Assembly (NCBI GenBank): GCA_019914995.1
Contig: CM034129.1
Span: 5,097,725 to 5,161,724 of the forward strand
DNA length: 64,000 bases
Reading direction: 5' to 3'
DNA from: Acanthochlamys bracteata
Lineage: Eukaryota; Streptophyta; Magnoliopsida; Pandanales; Velloziaceae
Below, one piece after another: positions 50,682-61,905 of the stretch (within the stretch, counting starts at the first letter, position 1; each line of letters opens with the position of its first letter). Under the pieces are notes generated by a model. That model was not told the DNA's origin. It worked only from the letters and a program-made list of their open reading frames with translations, and did no database searches. The translations under genes and the position numbers were made by a program.

Positions 50682-52640
50682 ATATCATCTTAAATGCGTT
50701 ATTTAATTTACAGAAAATAAGTTTCATAAAATAAGTTCTGTAAAAATAATTGAGAGATGAGGTCTCTGAATAAACTTTACAAAAAATCATTTTAAATTTA
50801 AAATTTAGAGAGAAATTAAATTTTGTGTAATTCAAACAAACTCTAAAATTAAAGGTGGCTGTGATGTAAAAACTATAAATTTTCAATTTCATGTTTTTCA
50901 ATAAAAATTTTATAATATTTATAAAATTTTATTTTTATTTATCATTTATTAATTTTTAAGGTCAAATAATAAAATTTATAATTAAAATAGAACAAAACAT
51001 CTTTCATTTTATAAAATTTTTTTTCAATCAATCCCAAACACTCCTTAACCACAAAAGTATGTATTTAGTTCGAATTTTGACCGGCTTATCACATGCAGAG
51101 TTCAGAAATTCCTCCAAAACTTCAAAGAATCCATTTTGTTTGGAACAGGGATATATTATATCTAAAATTACTAAGGCAAGATGATGTAAAATCTTTTTAA
51201 AATGTGTCAATGATAGTTTCAAAAGGATATCATGTATTCAGTTTGTATATATACTGGCATGTAATCGAAGCTAAGAAGCAAAGACGAGCATGCAATAGTA
51301 GCACTGTTTTGCTGGATGACGATGAGCACAGTGAAAGCAATCACTGGACTGTGTGTGTGTGGGTGATCTGTCATCGCAGGAGTAATTGCAGAGATATTAC
51401 CAGATCTCTGCTAGCTTCTCTTCACATAACCCGTTCTCCCACCTACTCATATGCAGTAAATGTTTACATTGATGAACTGGTCAGAGAGATAGCAGAGACG
51501 ATATGATAGTGTAGTGTGGTGATATGCTGCATGCGCTCTGTTAGTTTCTATGGATTAATGCTGTCAATGTTAATAATTTATAAAATTAATTGTGCCCAGC
51601 AATATGGGAGAGACGTCTCTAGACCTCCATTATTGTGATTATGAACACATTACTACAAATATTTGCTCCAACAAAGAAGCCACAGTTTTTTATCAGAAAA
51701 GCATTAATTAAAGAAGATTGAAACTCCAAAACAAAGTGCTTGGCTTTAATCAAAGAAGATTTAACTTTAGGTATTATTCCATTCAAACTAATTAATCAAA
51801 AGTTTCTCGCAGTATAAGGTGATTATGATTTCTCGTATTTTAACTGGATTAACATATAGTTAGTATGAAATTTCAATAATTAAGAAAGCTCATGTCATCA
51901 CCTGGAGGCGCTTATTAACCATTAAATGGATACAGCACCATTCACGTTGGATCACGATATATCTGAACCGTACCCTGATATTAGCAGCAAGGTGAGCCTG
52001 CTAGCTAGCTGCTTCTTCTACCTGCCAGCATTACAAAATGGTTGTAGTTAAGTAGTTACCTTGGTGAATGTTACACTAAGGTAAATGCATGTTATCTAAC
52101 AGTAACTGCTAGCTAGCCGAATCAATCAGTGAAACGTAATACTGCCACGTGAAGCCATGAAGAAGGACATTGATGGTTGCTTGGGTGGTTAGGTTGCAAA
52201 GGTCTCAGACCAGCATTCAAGTGAAGTAAATTCAAACAGCACAGTGTACTACTTTACTGGTCTTGAATTCGATAAAGGTTTTAGATTTACATATGTTTTT
52301 TTCTCTTGGATTGAATTCATTCTCTAATCGGATCAAGTTAGAAACTTGCATCACTCATATTATTTTGAAAATAGTACTATGAACTGTATATATATATGTC
52401 AGGAGAACCGGCTATTTCCTCTTATTTTAGTCATTTACCATCAGAAATGAAGGAATTGCTCCTGCGTTTGCATGATAGAACAACATGTATAGTAAGTCCT
52501 GGCTAGCTTCCAGCTCTCTTCATGATCACCTGAATAAATAAGGGAAAATTTTAGAGCTCTTCATTAGATTTTAGGTACACATTTATTGCAATTCTTTCTA
52601 ATGATGGTGTTTCTCCTTGACCAGTTGACCCGGCAGCAAT

Positions 52641-52942
52641 ACGTATTTCAAATATTTATAACTGAGTTTCGTAAAATTAAAAAATTAAAAATAAAATTTT
52701 TTAAAAAATAAAATAAAAATAAAAGTGAAATTTAATATTTATGTTTTAATAGATTTTGAAGGTGTGCTAAAAATTGAAAAATATAGTTATATTGAAAAGT
52801 GTGTAAATAAAAAAATTAGAACTGAAATTTCGTATGTGGATGTGAAGTTCTGAGTTTTTTGTGTAATTGAAACATATGAACTATTCGAAACTCAAAATCT
52901 GACCAAAAAAAGTGAAATTACGGGCATTTAAAACACGCCTTA
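52641..52942. mobile_element. MITE family B, uninterrupted copy
   Basis: The left end ACGTATTTCAAAT and right end ATTTAAAACACGCC(TTA) form an imperfect inverted repeat. The body is the reverse complement of the split copy at 33,614-34,123, with high similarity over the whole length, for example GTGTAATTGAAACATATGAAC. It is non-coding. Confidence 0.7.
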
Positions 52943-54022
52943 AGAATGCAACGACAGAGTAACTCAAAACTAATCCCAAAACAGAGCCGCTTCGAGCAAG
53001 CACAACAAAAATATTGAGGATATTACAATAAAGATATAATAATTAAAAAACACATAAAATATAATAATTACTTGAAAAATAATCATCAACTCGAAAGAAA
53101 TATCTACGGATGGTGCAAAGAAGAATCCATACTTCAAATTGAGTTATACTCTTATTTCAGAAAAAAAACCAACGCTCTTTTGTCGATATCAAAACACACC
53201 CAATCAACAGTATAAAAAAAGTTTACAAAAACACATACAACAATGCATCACACGCGGCATATCGTTGCTGTATACAACACTATTGTATTAGTAGCTCTCT
53301 ATCTCACAGACATTATAATTTGCACGTTGTCCAGCACTATCGTGCCTCTGCTCGACTCAAAAGAAAGAGTTTTGGAGATTGCTTTAAAAATAAATTTTTT
53401 AAAAATAGACGAAAGAATAAGTTTAAGTTGTTAACCAAAAAAATAATAAAAAAGATTGTATATAATAATTCAACAATATATAACTTATATTTTTATTTTT
53501 TTAAATTAAAATACTGTATAAAAATTTTTAAATAAAATAAAAAATGAAGTAAAATAGAGCTAAAAGTGAAGTACGCTCTTTTGAGTATTTGAAGATTTAC
53601 GAACGTTAATCAGCAGTAGCAGTCAACGCGAGCGTATATTGTAAAGATTTTAGGTTCCTCTTTCTATCACTACCTAAACTTATGTCCGTTTTCGAAATAT
53701 TTCTAATAACATCCTAATTAACTAACATAACCTTGGATTAACAAGATTCTTCTAGCAATGTGCATTAGCAATATTTTCACAAGTAGTTTCTTCCGTGTGC
53801 TATTAAATTGACAAAAACTTGGAAATTAAATAATTGTCTGGATCAAGTCAATGACTTCAATTCCCGAACTGAAGAGTCTAGATTGATTTGAAGGAGAAGC
53901 AAAACTACATAGCTATAGCTAGTAATGAGTAGTGATTGAATTGTAATATATATTTATGAAGCACTGCTTCGCATTTACTTTCTTGAGCTGGAACTAGTCC
54001 CGCTCTCTCCTTCACTTCTTCC

Positions 54023-54030
54023 TATATAAA
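54023..54030 (+). promoter_or_regulatory. TATA box of the glycine-rich protein gene
   Basis: A consensus TATATAAA sits about 95 bp upstream of the ATG, and would place the transcript start near 54,055 with a leader of about 70 nt. Confidence 0.75.
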
Positions 54031-54124
54031 CCCCTCTCAAGTTCCGCTTCAAATGTGTGCAACCCCATTAAGCTCAAACAAACCCTAATCATAAAGTAAG
54101 GGAAGCAAATTAAGAGAGTTAGAT

Positions 54125-54706
54125 ATGGCTAGGGTTTTGCTTTGCATGTTTGTGCTATCACTAGCAATGGCTCATGCCTATGCTAGACATGAACCAACCA
54201 AAGTTCACATGAACACCAGAAAGACTACTCAAGCTACTGCTGCTTCTGCTGCTGCTGCAACCACTGGTGACCAGAAGAACATAGTGTTTGGCGGTTATGG
54301 TGCCGGAGCAGGCGTAGGAGGCGGTGCTGTTTTTCCAGTGCTCGGCGGAATTGGTGGTGTAGCTGGTGGTGTTGGAGGCTTTGGTGGTGTAGGTGCTGTT
54401 GGATTAACTGGAGGTGCTGGTGGTCTTGGAGGAGTGGGCGGACTAGGTGGACTCGGCGGCGGTGTTGGTGGACTCGGTGGCGGTGTTGGCGGACTCGGCG
54501 GCGGTGTTGGTGGACTCGGAGGCGGTGTTGGCGGGCTCGGCGGAGGTGTTGGCGGGCTCGGCGGCGGCGTCGGCGGGCTTGGCGGTGTTGGAGGATTGGG
54601 AGGTGTCGGCGGGCTTGGCGGTGTTGGAGGTTTGGGAGGTGTCGGCGGGCTTGGCGGCGTTGGAGGAGGAGTTGGAGGCGGTGCTGGCGGAGGTATTATT
54701 CCTTGA
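54125..54706 (+). CDS. Secreted glycine-rich repeat protein (cell-wall GRP-like), 193 residues
   Basis: A single exon with a strong TATA box upstream. An N-terminal signal peptide (MARVLLCMFVLSLAMAHAYA) is followed by a short charged spacer (about 21-38) and an Ala/Thr-rich stretch. From about residue 56 to the end it is Gly-Val-Leu repeats. These include about six units of GGGVGGL, then about five of GGVGGL, closing with GGGIIP. There are no Cys residues after the signal peptide and no RNA-binding or extensin motif. Glycine-rich proteins of this build are structural or adaptor proteins of the cell wall, often in vascular tissue. The repeat units are near-identical at DNA level, so copy number may vary between alleles and the assembly could be collapsed here. 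The exact orthologue is not assigned. Confidence 0.88.
   Translation: MARVLLCMFVLSLAMAHAYARHEPTKVHMNTRKTTQATAASAAAATTGDQKNIVFGGYGAGAGVGGGAVFPVLGGIGGVAGGVGGFGGVGAVGLTGGAGGLGGVGGLGGLGGGVGGLGGGVGGLGGGVGGLGGGVGGLGGGVGGLGGGVGGLGGVGGLGGVGGLGGVGGLGGVGGLGGVGGGVGGGAGGGIIP
54430..54690 (+). repeat. Coding tandem repeats, 21-bp then 18-bp register
   Basis: Units of GGCGGTGTTGGCGGACTCGG type encode GGGVGGL (21 bp). The array then changes to 18-bp units encoding GGVGGL. Neighbouring units differ mainly at silent third positions (T/C/A/G of Gly and Leu codons). Confidence 0.85.
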
Positions 54707-57300
54707 ACGTACGTATGTCTGCTTCCGTTACAGCTTCAATGCAAGCATGGATGGTGGAGGGACGTTAAGCTTTATATTAATTGTTGGGTATTAATTTCAT
54801 GTTGTCGTTGAAGACATTATTTGGGTCTCAGGGGTATGTAATAGCTAGCTAGCTTGTGTTTTTTGTTTCTAAAATTGTTGATTTTGTGAGGAATAAGTTT
54901 GTTTGTGTCTTCATAGCTAGTGGTATTATATGTATGTTAATTAGCGGTCGTGTTGTTCTTGAAGGTTATAACTAGTTTTAGTTGTTTTGTATTTTGCGTA
55001 CTATGTATTGTCTTCTTCACTCGAGATGAACTTGTTCTGATATATGTGTTAACAAACTGCTTTCTATGACCTGCTTAATTTTCTTCCTACATAATATTCT
55101 GAAACATTGTAGACAAGTAATAAGAAATATTTTTTAAAATAGAAAATCTTTTTTATTTTTTATTAAAAATAATAATTAAAATATATAATCAAAATATTTT
55201 ATTACCTAATTTTTATATTTTTTAAATACGTAAAATAAAAAATTTAAAAATTATTTTGAGATAAATAATATCAAATCCTCCTTCAATCCTACCGAAATTA
55301 TCCCAAACCAAGTTCTTTGATGAACAATGTATCAACCTGCAGCAGCTGAGATCCCTAGAAATTAATTATAATTATAAGTATGTGGTTTTCACCTGTTGAC
55401 CAAACCTGCGAATTAATTATATGTAAACATATCAAGAGACAAATTAAAGAAGAAGAGCATGCATCATTTGTATACAGTAATCACAATATAGCCCAGCTTT
55501 CTTCTCTTCCATGTCTTCATTAAACGTGATATAAAAGTTTTTAGTTCTTAAAGAATTTTATTTTATCAGAACTTGCAAACGTATCACTAATTAGCTGCAT
55601 GGGCCATGCAATATAAAATACATATGTTTAAAACATGAATTCAATGATATATTTGGGGAACCACCCTTTCTTTCAATCTTCTCTGCAACAGCAGCCTCTA
55701 CAGCACGCCACATAACCAAGAGGGCATCTTGTCTCACCAACATCTGTCCGGATTCGGGTCATGTTTTCTGCGCTGTTTTTCAAAAAATTGCTTCTTCTAC
55801 TAGAAGCAGCAGTGAGACATCCAGATCCAGTATTGTCCAAAGCTGCGTATGACTTGTTTTTCTCCTTCTCTCCCTCATTCTCTTTCTCTGCTAAACAGTA
55901 ATTCTTAAACCAAACACAAAATCAAAGAGAATTGCTTTTCCTTCCTCTATTTTCTCTTTATACCTACTCCATCCAAACACAGCCTTGAAGTATAGCCTGA
56001 AAAAAAAGAGCCCATCTTTCTATATTTGAAAACTATTATAACATATATGAAATTGGTACAAACAAGATTGCATTCAAATTCCAACTCTTCTGATATAAAA
56101 TGGTCTCAACGAAAGTGTATATTTGATAACATTTACAACTTTGCTCAAGATATTTCAAACTCAATATGAAGTTATGAACCCTTCAACAAACTATAGGTGC
56201 GTTTGAAATTACTTATGAAATAAAGCTTTTCTGAAATAGGAGATATTTTTATCCTTTTTAAAAAGAACTTTATTTTTTTTATTTTCAAAAAAATAATAAA
56301 AATATATAATAAAAAGATCTCATTAAGTAAAATTTTTCTACACTATCTAGATTTTTAAATAAAATTTTTAAATACCTATAAAATATATATTGAAAAATAT
56401 AAAATGGGAAAATTTTGAAAATTAGCTTTTCAAATGGGATGCCAAACGCAAGAAAAATACTACAAAACCAATCAGCCACAAAAATGATTATGCTAACACA
56501 TTCTAAGATATTACTTTACAAATAATCAATGTTTCAGCTTCATAAATTTGCACTTAGAACATGACAAGAGAACAAATATAACATACTACACTATAGACTT
56601 CTACATCGTAGAAACCAACGCATTCAAAAATTCCTTTGCAGCTTTGCCTAACTTACTATACACTTATGCCTAACTCTTCTATGAATCTTGACTTCAACCA
56701 CAAATTTTATTTTAGTTTTGCTGCTCCATACTGCTAGATCTGAAATACCAATTGAAGCAAAGAACTTTTGATGATTATGCACATCTAAAAAGCCTCAAGC
56801 AAATGAAGACAAACCATTAGACTCAAATGTTTGGTATCTAAATGTACTTTTGACAAAGTCTTCCACGATTGAATAAATTTCCAAACCCAAACTGAGTTTC
56901 AATTTCTTTATCAACAACAAAGTCCGCAATCTCCAGCGTCTTGATAAAATTCTATGTATGCAAAAGTTAGTTGTAAAATTCTTTACCCTGTTGATACTTT
57001 AGCAGAGTTCCAAATTCAGGCAGCAAAATTTGATAGGATAACTAATAACAAAATATCAGGATAAAAATAATATTTATACTCAGAAAAGAGGTTTGTCTTA
57101 TCAACTGCCCATAACCATAGTAATCACAAATCCATAGCTAAAAATTCGAATTAGAAAATTTGTTGCACGCATGAACACATGAACATAAGTAAACTAAATA
57201 ATTTACAATATAAAATTCAGCAGCCTAATAATGACCGAAAACTAAATTGAATTCAGCATAAAATTGTCTGTTTTACCTAACATATATCGTCTGTTTTAAC
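54707..57300. other. Intergenic: GRP 3' side and AT-rich repeats
   Basis: The first 350 bp are likely the glycine-rich gene's 3' UTR. AT-rich family C-like sequence lies at about 55,105-55,270 and a clean copy at 56,198-56,450. The remainder (55,300-56,000 and 56,500-57,300) shows no recognised gene. Confidence 0.55.
56198..56450. mobile_element. AT-rich MITE, family C, best copy (253 bp)
   Basis: The left end TGCGTTTGAAAT and right end ATGCCAAACGCA form a terminal inverted repeat with two mismatches. The body is almost all A/T with the internal words AAAAAGATCTCATTAAG and TTTTTCTACACTATCTAG. Related sequences are scattered through the window. No clear target duplication was seen. Confidence 0.65.
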
Positions 57301-57329
57301 TAAGTTGAGCAATCAGAAGAGCGATCAAT

Positions 57330-57770
57330 AAAGAGTACCATATGAGCTCATCATCATTCTTCATATGCAAATATTCTCCAATATTAGCCTGATGATTGAC
57401 AATGATAGCATATGCAGCAACCTCTTATAATTCTATGTGGACCGCACTGCAATCCTAAATCCAAGCGGCAAATCATTCGCGCTGAAGACAATAACTCCAT
57501 CCTCTAGGAAAACACCCTCGGTAATCCTCCCAAGTCCCGCCTTAAGCTCGTTGTTGCAATACAAGAAGGACTATTCTGCAACAGATTTGAGCCAGATCTT
57601 GGCTCGGGCGGGGCGTGGGCGGTGAGGAGATCCAGGGAGTGGGTAGTAAGGATAGTGAGCCGGAAGGAGGGGTGCTAGTGGGCTATAAACTTGTCCAGAG
57701 GAATGCTGAGGGACACGATTTGTCGCGGGAAACCGATATACTACGGCGGACAAGAGACTTGCCCAGGGGG
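57330..57770 (-). pseudogene. NIP7: NIP7-like processed pseudogene fragment
   Basis: On the minus strand, frames together read like the 60S ribosome-biogenesis factor NIP7 from its middle to its C terminus. Pieces in order are KSLVRR..SRDK, VSLSIPLDKF, FRLTI, AKIWLKSVAE, SFLYCNNELKAGLGRITEG, VFLEDGVIVFSANDLPLGF and HQANIGEYLHM. These follow the NIP7/PUA-domain order (compare SFLYGNHVLK, GLGRIT, DVPLGFG, HQADIGEYL of the family, from memory). At least two in-frame stops (near 57,570 and 57,450) and several frameshifts break it, and no introns separate the pieces. That fits a decayed retrocopy or a transposon-captured cDNA. The N-terminal third is missing or unrecognisable. No poly(A) trace was seen. 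Confidence 0.8.
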
Positions 57771-57839
57771 AGGGCGGGCGGAGCCAAGCGAGATTGGGAG
57801 AGTGAGAAATGAGCTAAAAAGAAGAGAGTAGAACGGATA

Positions 57840-58310
57840 AGAGTGTTTATAATATTGTAATTATTTTAACTTAATATGAACAAATTTGTCTTTTATAATC
57901 TCAAAAAAAGAAAACCTCCGATTACTATTTTGACAAGCATCATTTTTTATGCTTTTCTTTTTAAAACAAATAAGTAACTTTTTTTGATAAAAAGCGGTAG
58001 ATACCAAATATGTATTTTATTGTTTTGTAAAATAAGCAGCAGTTACTTTTTTTGATAAATAAGTAACTTTGGTTGGAAAAAACACATCCCAACGTGCCCT
58101 TGTAATTGAATTAGCTTTAAAAAACAGAAGAAATATAACAGAAGTCGTCTAATTTGGGCCGTTGGATCAAAAAACCCATTCTTTTTCGATCCAGCCCATA
58201 ATTGTTTGAGCACAGCCCACAGGCCTCACACCAACGCACCCATTATGCGGCGAGCCTTTATTTTTTTTTTTCCGTTTCAAAATTTCCAACGGATAAACCA
58301 CGAACTCTAT
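57840..58310. other. Intergenic upstream of the TPR gene
   Basis: Repeats of AAGTAACTTTTTTTGATAAA type occur twice (57,974-57,992 and 58,042-58,070), inside what looks like the end of a TIR element closing at GGGATGTGTTTTTTCC on the minus strand (about 58,075-58,100). No gene was seen. Confidence 0.4.
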
Positions 58311-58312
58311 AT

Positions 58313-58332
58313 CACGTGCCTCCTCGCACGTG
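58313..58332. promoter_or_regulatory. Pair of G-boxes upstream of the TPR gene
   Basis: Two perfect palindromic CACGTG motifs at 58,313-58,318 and 58,327-58,332, start-to-start spacing 14 bp, about 400 bp upstream of the ATG. Such pairs are bound by bZIP or bHLH factors and often mark ABA or light responsive promoters. Confidence 0.55.
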
Positions 58333-58727
58333 TTAACGGCACGCTCCAGTGAGCGAAAATCTTCCCGCGGCGTGTGTACGAAGTCTTTCCAACACCCATG
58401 TGACCGCGAAAACGCTATAACAGTTGAATGAACGTAGAAGCTTTCCCGTCTATGTTCTTCCCTGTCATTTTCAATATAATAAAATTTTCTTTTCCTCTTA
58501 CTCTTCGTATTCTTTCTCTTGTTCTTCTTCTGTGTGTAAAAGCAAACTCTTCAAAGGACTCTTCAGAAATATTCTTTCCTTCTTCTTGTTTGCATAAGCC
58601 CATTGTTATTATCTAGAAAGGTAGAAAGGTTTGATCTTTTTGTAATTGGGCTTTGTTTCTGCGTTCAATCCCTGGTGAAACTTTTTCAATATTTCAAAAG
58701 TTTTTGAAGCGTTAAGAGTAGAGAGAG

Positions 58728-60752
58728 ATGGAAGGAGGAATTGATGGATGGAATTCTAGCTCTAGTTATAGAATGAAAGCAGGGGGAGGAGGAGGAGGAG
58801 ATAAGAGAGATTTGTATCATGTTATTCATAAAGTACCTGCTGGTGATAGCCCTTATGTTAGAGCTAAGCATCTACAGGTATATAAATATTATTTCCAGCA
58901 TAATGTTTCAATGCTCTTTTTAGCGAATTTCTCTTGATTTTTATCCAGGGATAGTTGTAGTTCAGTTAGCTTGTAGTATTGCTCACGCTTCTTCTATATG
59001 ATTGATTGTTTCTAAATAATAGTGTTCTTGTCTTGTTAGTATACATTGGATTTGTTAATGCTATGTGTTCTTTCACAATTTAATTCAATGAAGCTATAGT
59101 AAGGCACACTTAAAATTTCATCTCATTGTGGAACTTCCAAGCTGGATTTGGATATTTGAATATAAGGATGAATTGTGATGGTGTGGTTAGTACTATACTT
59201 TTCACTAATTTTTATATTTCGAGCAAGTTTTCAAAGGGCAAAAGTTTTCGCCCTTATATATGGATTATTGACTTCTTGAAACAACATGGTAATCGGCTAT
59301 GTCTTTGGGTTATTTGGAGAAGAATGATCTTGTCTCAGGGCACTAAGTTCTTAGAGTCTTCTAACAAGACCGTGTATCCAATTATAGGAAACCTCCATAC
59401 AACCTATCTCAATGGTATTGTGTTATCTCGGGATAGGAAGACTGTTAGTCAGTGCATGTGTCAACAACGAAAAGGAACAAAAATGAAACAATTTCAGGAA
59501 CTGAAATGGAATCATCCAGAATTGACAGGCTAACTCCTTTTATATCAGCATGGTGATACTTATTGCTTCTTGAATTTAAATAGCTCCATTTGCTCCTCTT
59601 ATGTGTATCCCGTATAATTACTGGTCTAAGATTTTCAAAATGTTTGATCAGCTAGTTGAAAAAGATCCGGAGGCATCAATTGCTTGGTTTTGGAAAGCTA
59701 TAAATATCAGGGACAGGGTAGACAGTGCACTTAAGGACATGGCTGTTGTCATGAAACAGCAGGATCGAGCAGATGAAGCAATAGAAGCCATTAAGTCCTT
59801 TAGGCACCTTTGCTCCAGGAAAGCCCAAGAATCCTTAGATAATTTGCTAATCGACCTGTATAAGGTATTGCATAATGCATACATGTACTTTATTAGAACT
59901 CCTAGTAAATAATGAATTCATTTCTGTATAGCTAATTGTGGTGGATTATTTTGTGATCAGAAATGTGGGAGAATAGACGAGCAGATACAGTTGTTGAAGC
60001 AGAAGCTAGAAATGATACATGTGGGAGAGGTTTTTAATGGCAAGAAAACCAAAACTGCCCGATCACAGGGCAAGAAGTTCCAGGTCTCCATCCAACAAGA
60101 GACGTCCCGCATCCTGGTGAGTTTTATTCATCCTTCCTTCTAGATCCTAATGATTTTGAAGTTTGAACCAAAAGTTTGTTGATTTAAAAATTTGGCCGAA
60201 TACCAGAGGCGTCAAGTTTAGGAACAAACTGAGCTTAAACCATAAACAACGAAAGTGGATTCTTAGCAAGGGCAATGTGATTTCCATGTATGTCTAAGGT
60301 GTCTTTTTCTCATATCAATTAGTCTGCTGTTGATAACGGTAGTCCTGTTGCAGGGTAATCTCGGTTGGGCCTACATGCAGCAAAACAAGTATGATGCTGC
60401 GGAGTTGGTGTATCGAAAAGCTCAGACCATAGAGCGTGACGCTAACAAGGCCTGCAACCTCGGGCTTTGCCTCATAAGGCAAGGTCGACACAGCGAAGCA
60501 CGGGATGTCCTGATGGATGTTCTGAATGGAACGTACCCGCCAATCTCTGATGACACCAAGACAATGATCAGAGCTGCAGAGTTACTGCATCAGATTGAAG
60601 CTGAATGTTTTAACCCTCTTGACATAAACTTTAGCTTGGAGGACGTAATTGAAAAACTGGAACCTGTTACAACTGAATGGACACCATTCAGATCAAAAAG
60701 ATTGCCGGTTTTTGAGGAGATAGCTTCACTGAGGGACCCCGTGGCTTGTTGA
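58728..60752 (+). CDS. TPR protein of the SULFUR DEFICIENCY-INDUCED / POLLENLESS3 (MS5) family
   Basis: Four exons: 58728-58877, 59652-59864, 59961-60116, 60354-60752. They give 305 residues, in phase, like Arabidopsis SDI1/SDI2 (about 303-306). After a Gly-rich start comes the family hallmark HVIHKVPAGDSPYVRAKH, then LVEKDPEASIAWFWKAI, DRVDSALKDMAVVMKQQ, SLDNLLIDLYKKCGR, and TKTARSQGKKFQVS. The TPR region continues with LGNLGWAYMQQNKYDAAELV and NKACNLGLCLIRQGR. The C-terminal tail (RLPVFEEIASLRDPVAC) resembles what I recall of MS5/TDM1-like proteins more than of SDI1, so the exact subgroup is open. SDI proteins restrain glucosinolate synthesis under sulfur shortage; MS5/TDM1 acts in meiotic exit. 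The family interacts through its TPRs. Intron 1 carries an unassigned 135-codon frame. All splice sites are canonical. Confidence 0.92.
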
Positions 60753-61693
60753 AACTCGTACGCTCTTGTTATTTTTATTCTCTACTTCCTTGAGTGGTGA
60801 GTAGGATTTTGTTCATAAAGGTGTTGTATATGTTGAAATTGGCTATACGCTAATATCTTGTTAGCGCTGGTTTAATATTAAAGATAGGTGTGCTTTTCAT
60901 GTGGTTGTGCTCCAAAAAGAGCAAATGACCCAAGTTTCTTGCTGTTCATTAGTTAATGAACAGTATTGTAGCAATCGTACGACTCCAGTATTTGTTTTGG
61001 ATACATTTTATTGTTAGGCATCGACTTAGTACCCTTTGTCTACAAAATAAATAGCATGCTCTTACTCTTTTAAAAAAGAATAAATAAATAGAATGCTCTA
61101 ATTAATGATAATATTGTCAAGAGTTTTCTCTCAGCTTGCTAACCACTTGCAATGCCATTCTGGTCAGGAACTCTTTCTTTAAGGCTGTGTTTGCCTTTAT
61201 TTGTTTCTTTTTTAATTTTAATTTTTAAAACAAATTTTTTACTGTATTATAAAGAATTTTAAATGTAAAATATAAATTATATGTCATAATATTATTTTTT
61301 AAGTTAGATAGTAACTCTATTTTTAAAAAATAAATACATAATTTATTTATTAATTTTTTTATTTTAAGCAATTTCAAACGATTGCTAAGTAGTATGTTTG
61401 GTTTTGCTTTTTTACATATTTTCATTGCAACTTTTTTATTCATATTTTCAAAAAATTTCTATAATATTTTATAAATTTATTTAAAATTTTGTAAATACAA
61501 AAATATTTTATGTTATAAAAATATTTATTATTATTATTATTTAAAGAAAATAAAGTAAAAATTATATTTTTTCAATAGAGATAAAAATATATTTATTTTA
61601 GAAAATTTTTAACACTTCCAATCGTCCTAATCACTTCAATGAAAAGCAGCGTTGGCTTCACTATGATAGCGATTGATGCGCTCTTTCTGAAAC

Positions 61694-61905
61694 TGGGATG
61701 TTTGGAAGTGCCGTATTAAAAATAAACTTTTCAAAAAAAAAAATTTATTTTTTTATTTAAAAAAATAAAAATAATTAATAAAAAATTTAATGATGTATGA
61801 TTTTTTATATTATTAAAAAAAATTTTAAATTCTGTAAAATATTTTAAAAACTTTATTTAAAAATGTAAAATAAAAGTTGGTGAAAAAAAGCTCTCAAAAT
61901 ATGAC
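61694..61905. repeat. AT-rich MITE-like family C copy (degenerate)
   Basis: Between TGTTTGGAAGTGCCG and CTCTCAAAATATGACC lies the family C pattern of A/T tracts, including AATTTAATGATGTATGATTTTTTAT. The limits are approximate. Confidence 0.4.

Larger units (their letters stand above)
48818..54022. other. Intergenic between CLE and glycine-rich protein genes
   Basis: The CLE promoter side occupies roughly 48,818-49,560. A TIR element candidate lies at 49,568-50,113, an AT-rich family C copy at 50,410-50,681 and a family B MITE at 52,641-52,942. The 51,200-52,560 stretch has more balanced composition. It contains a 100-codon open frame at 51,204-51,506 that I cannot assign, and a small perfect-loop hairpin at 52,056-52,084. 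The final 400 bp are the glycine-rich gene promoter. Confidence 0.5.

Noticed and set aside
51204..51506. 100-codon open frame between CLE and glycine-rich genes
   Set aside because: No signal peptide, motif or family resemblance; the length is within what chance allows in this composition.
54447..54794. Long Ala/Val/Ser-rich open frame overlapping the glycine-rich protein
   Set aside because: It is the shifted frame of the same GC-rich tandem repeat. The true frame has the signal peptide and a TATA box at the right distance.
59126..59533. 135-codon open frame in intron 1 of the TPR gene
   Set aside because: It is bounded by good splice sites of the host gene, resembles no known family, and has no promoter or leader evidence.
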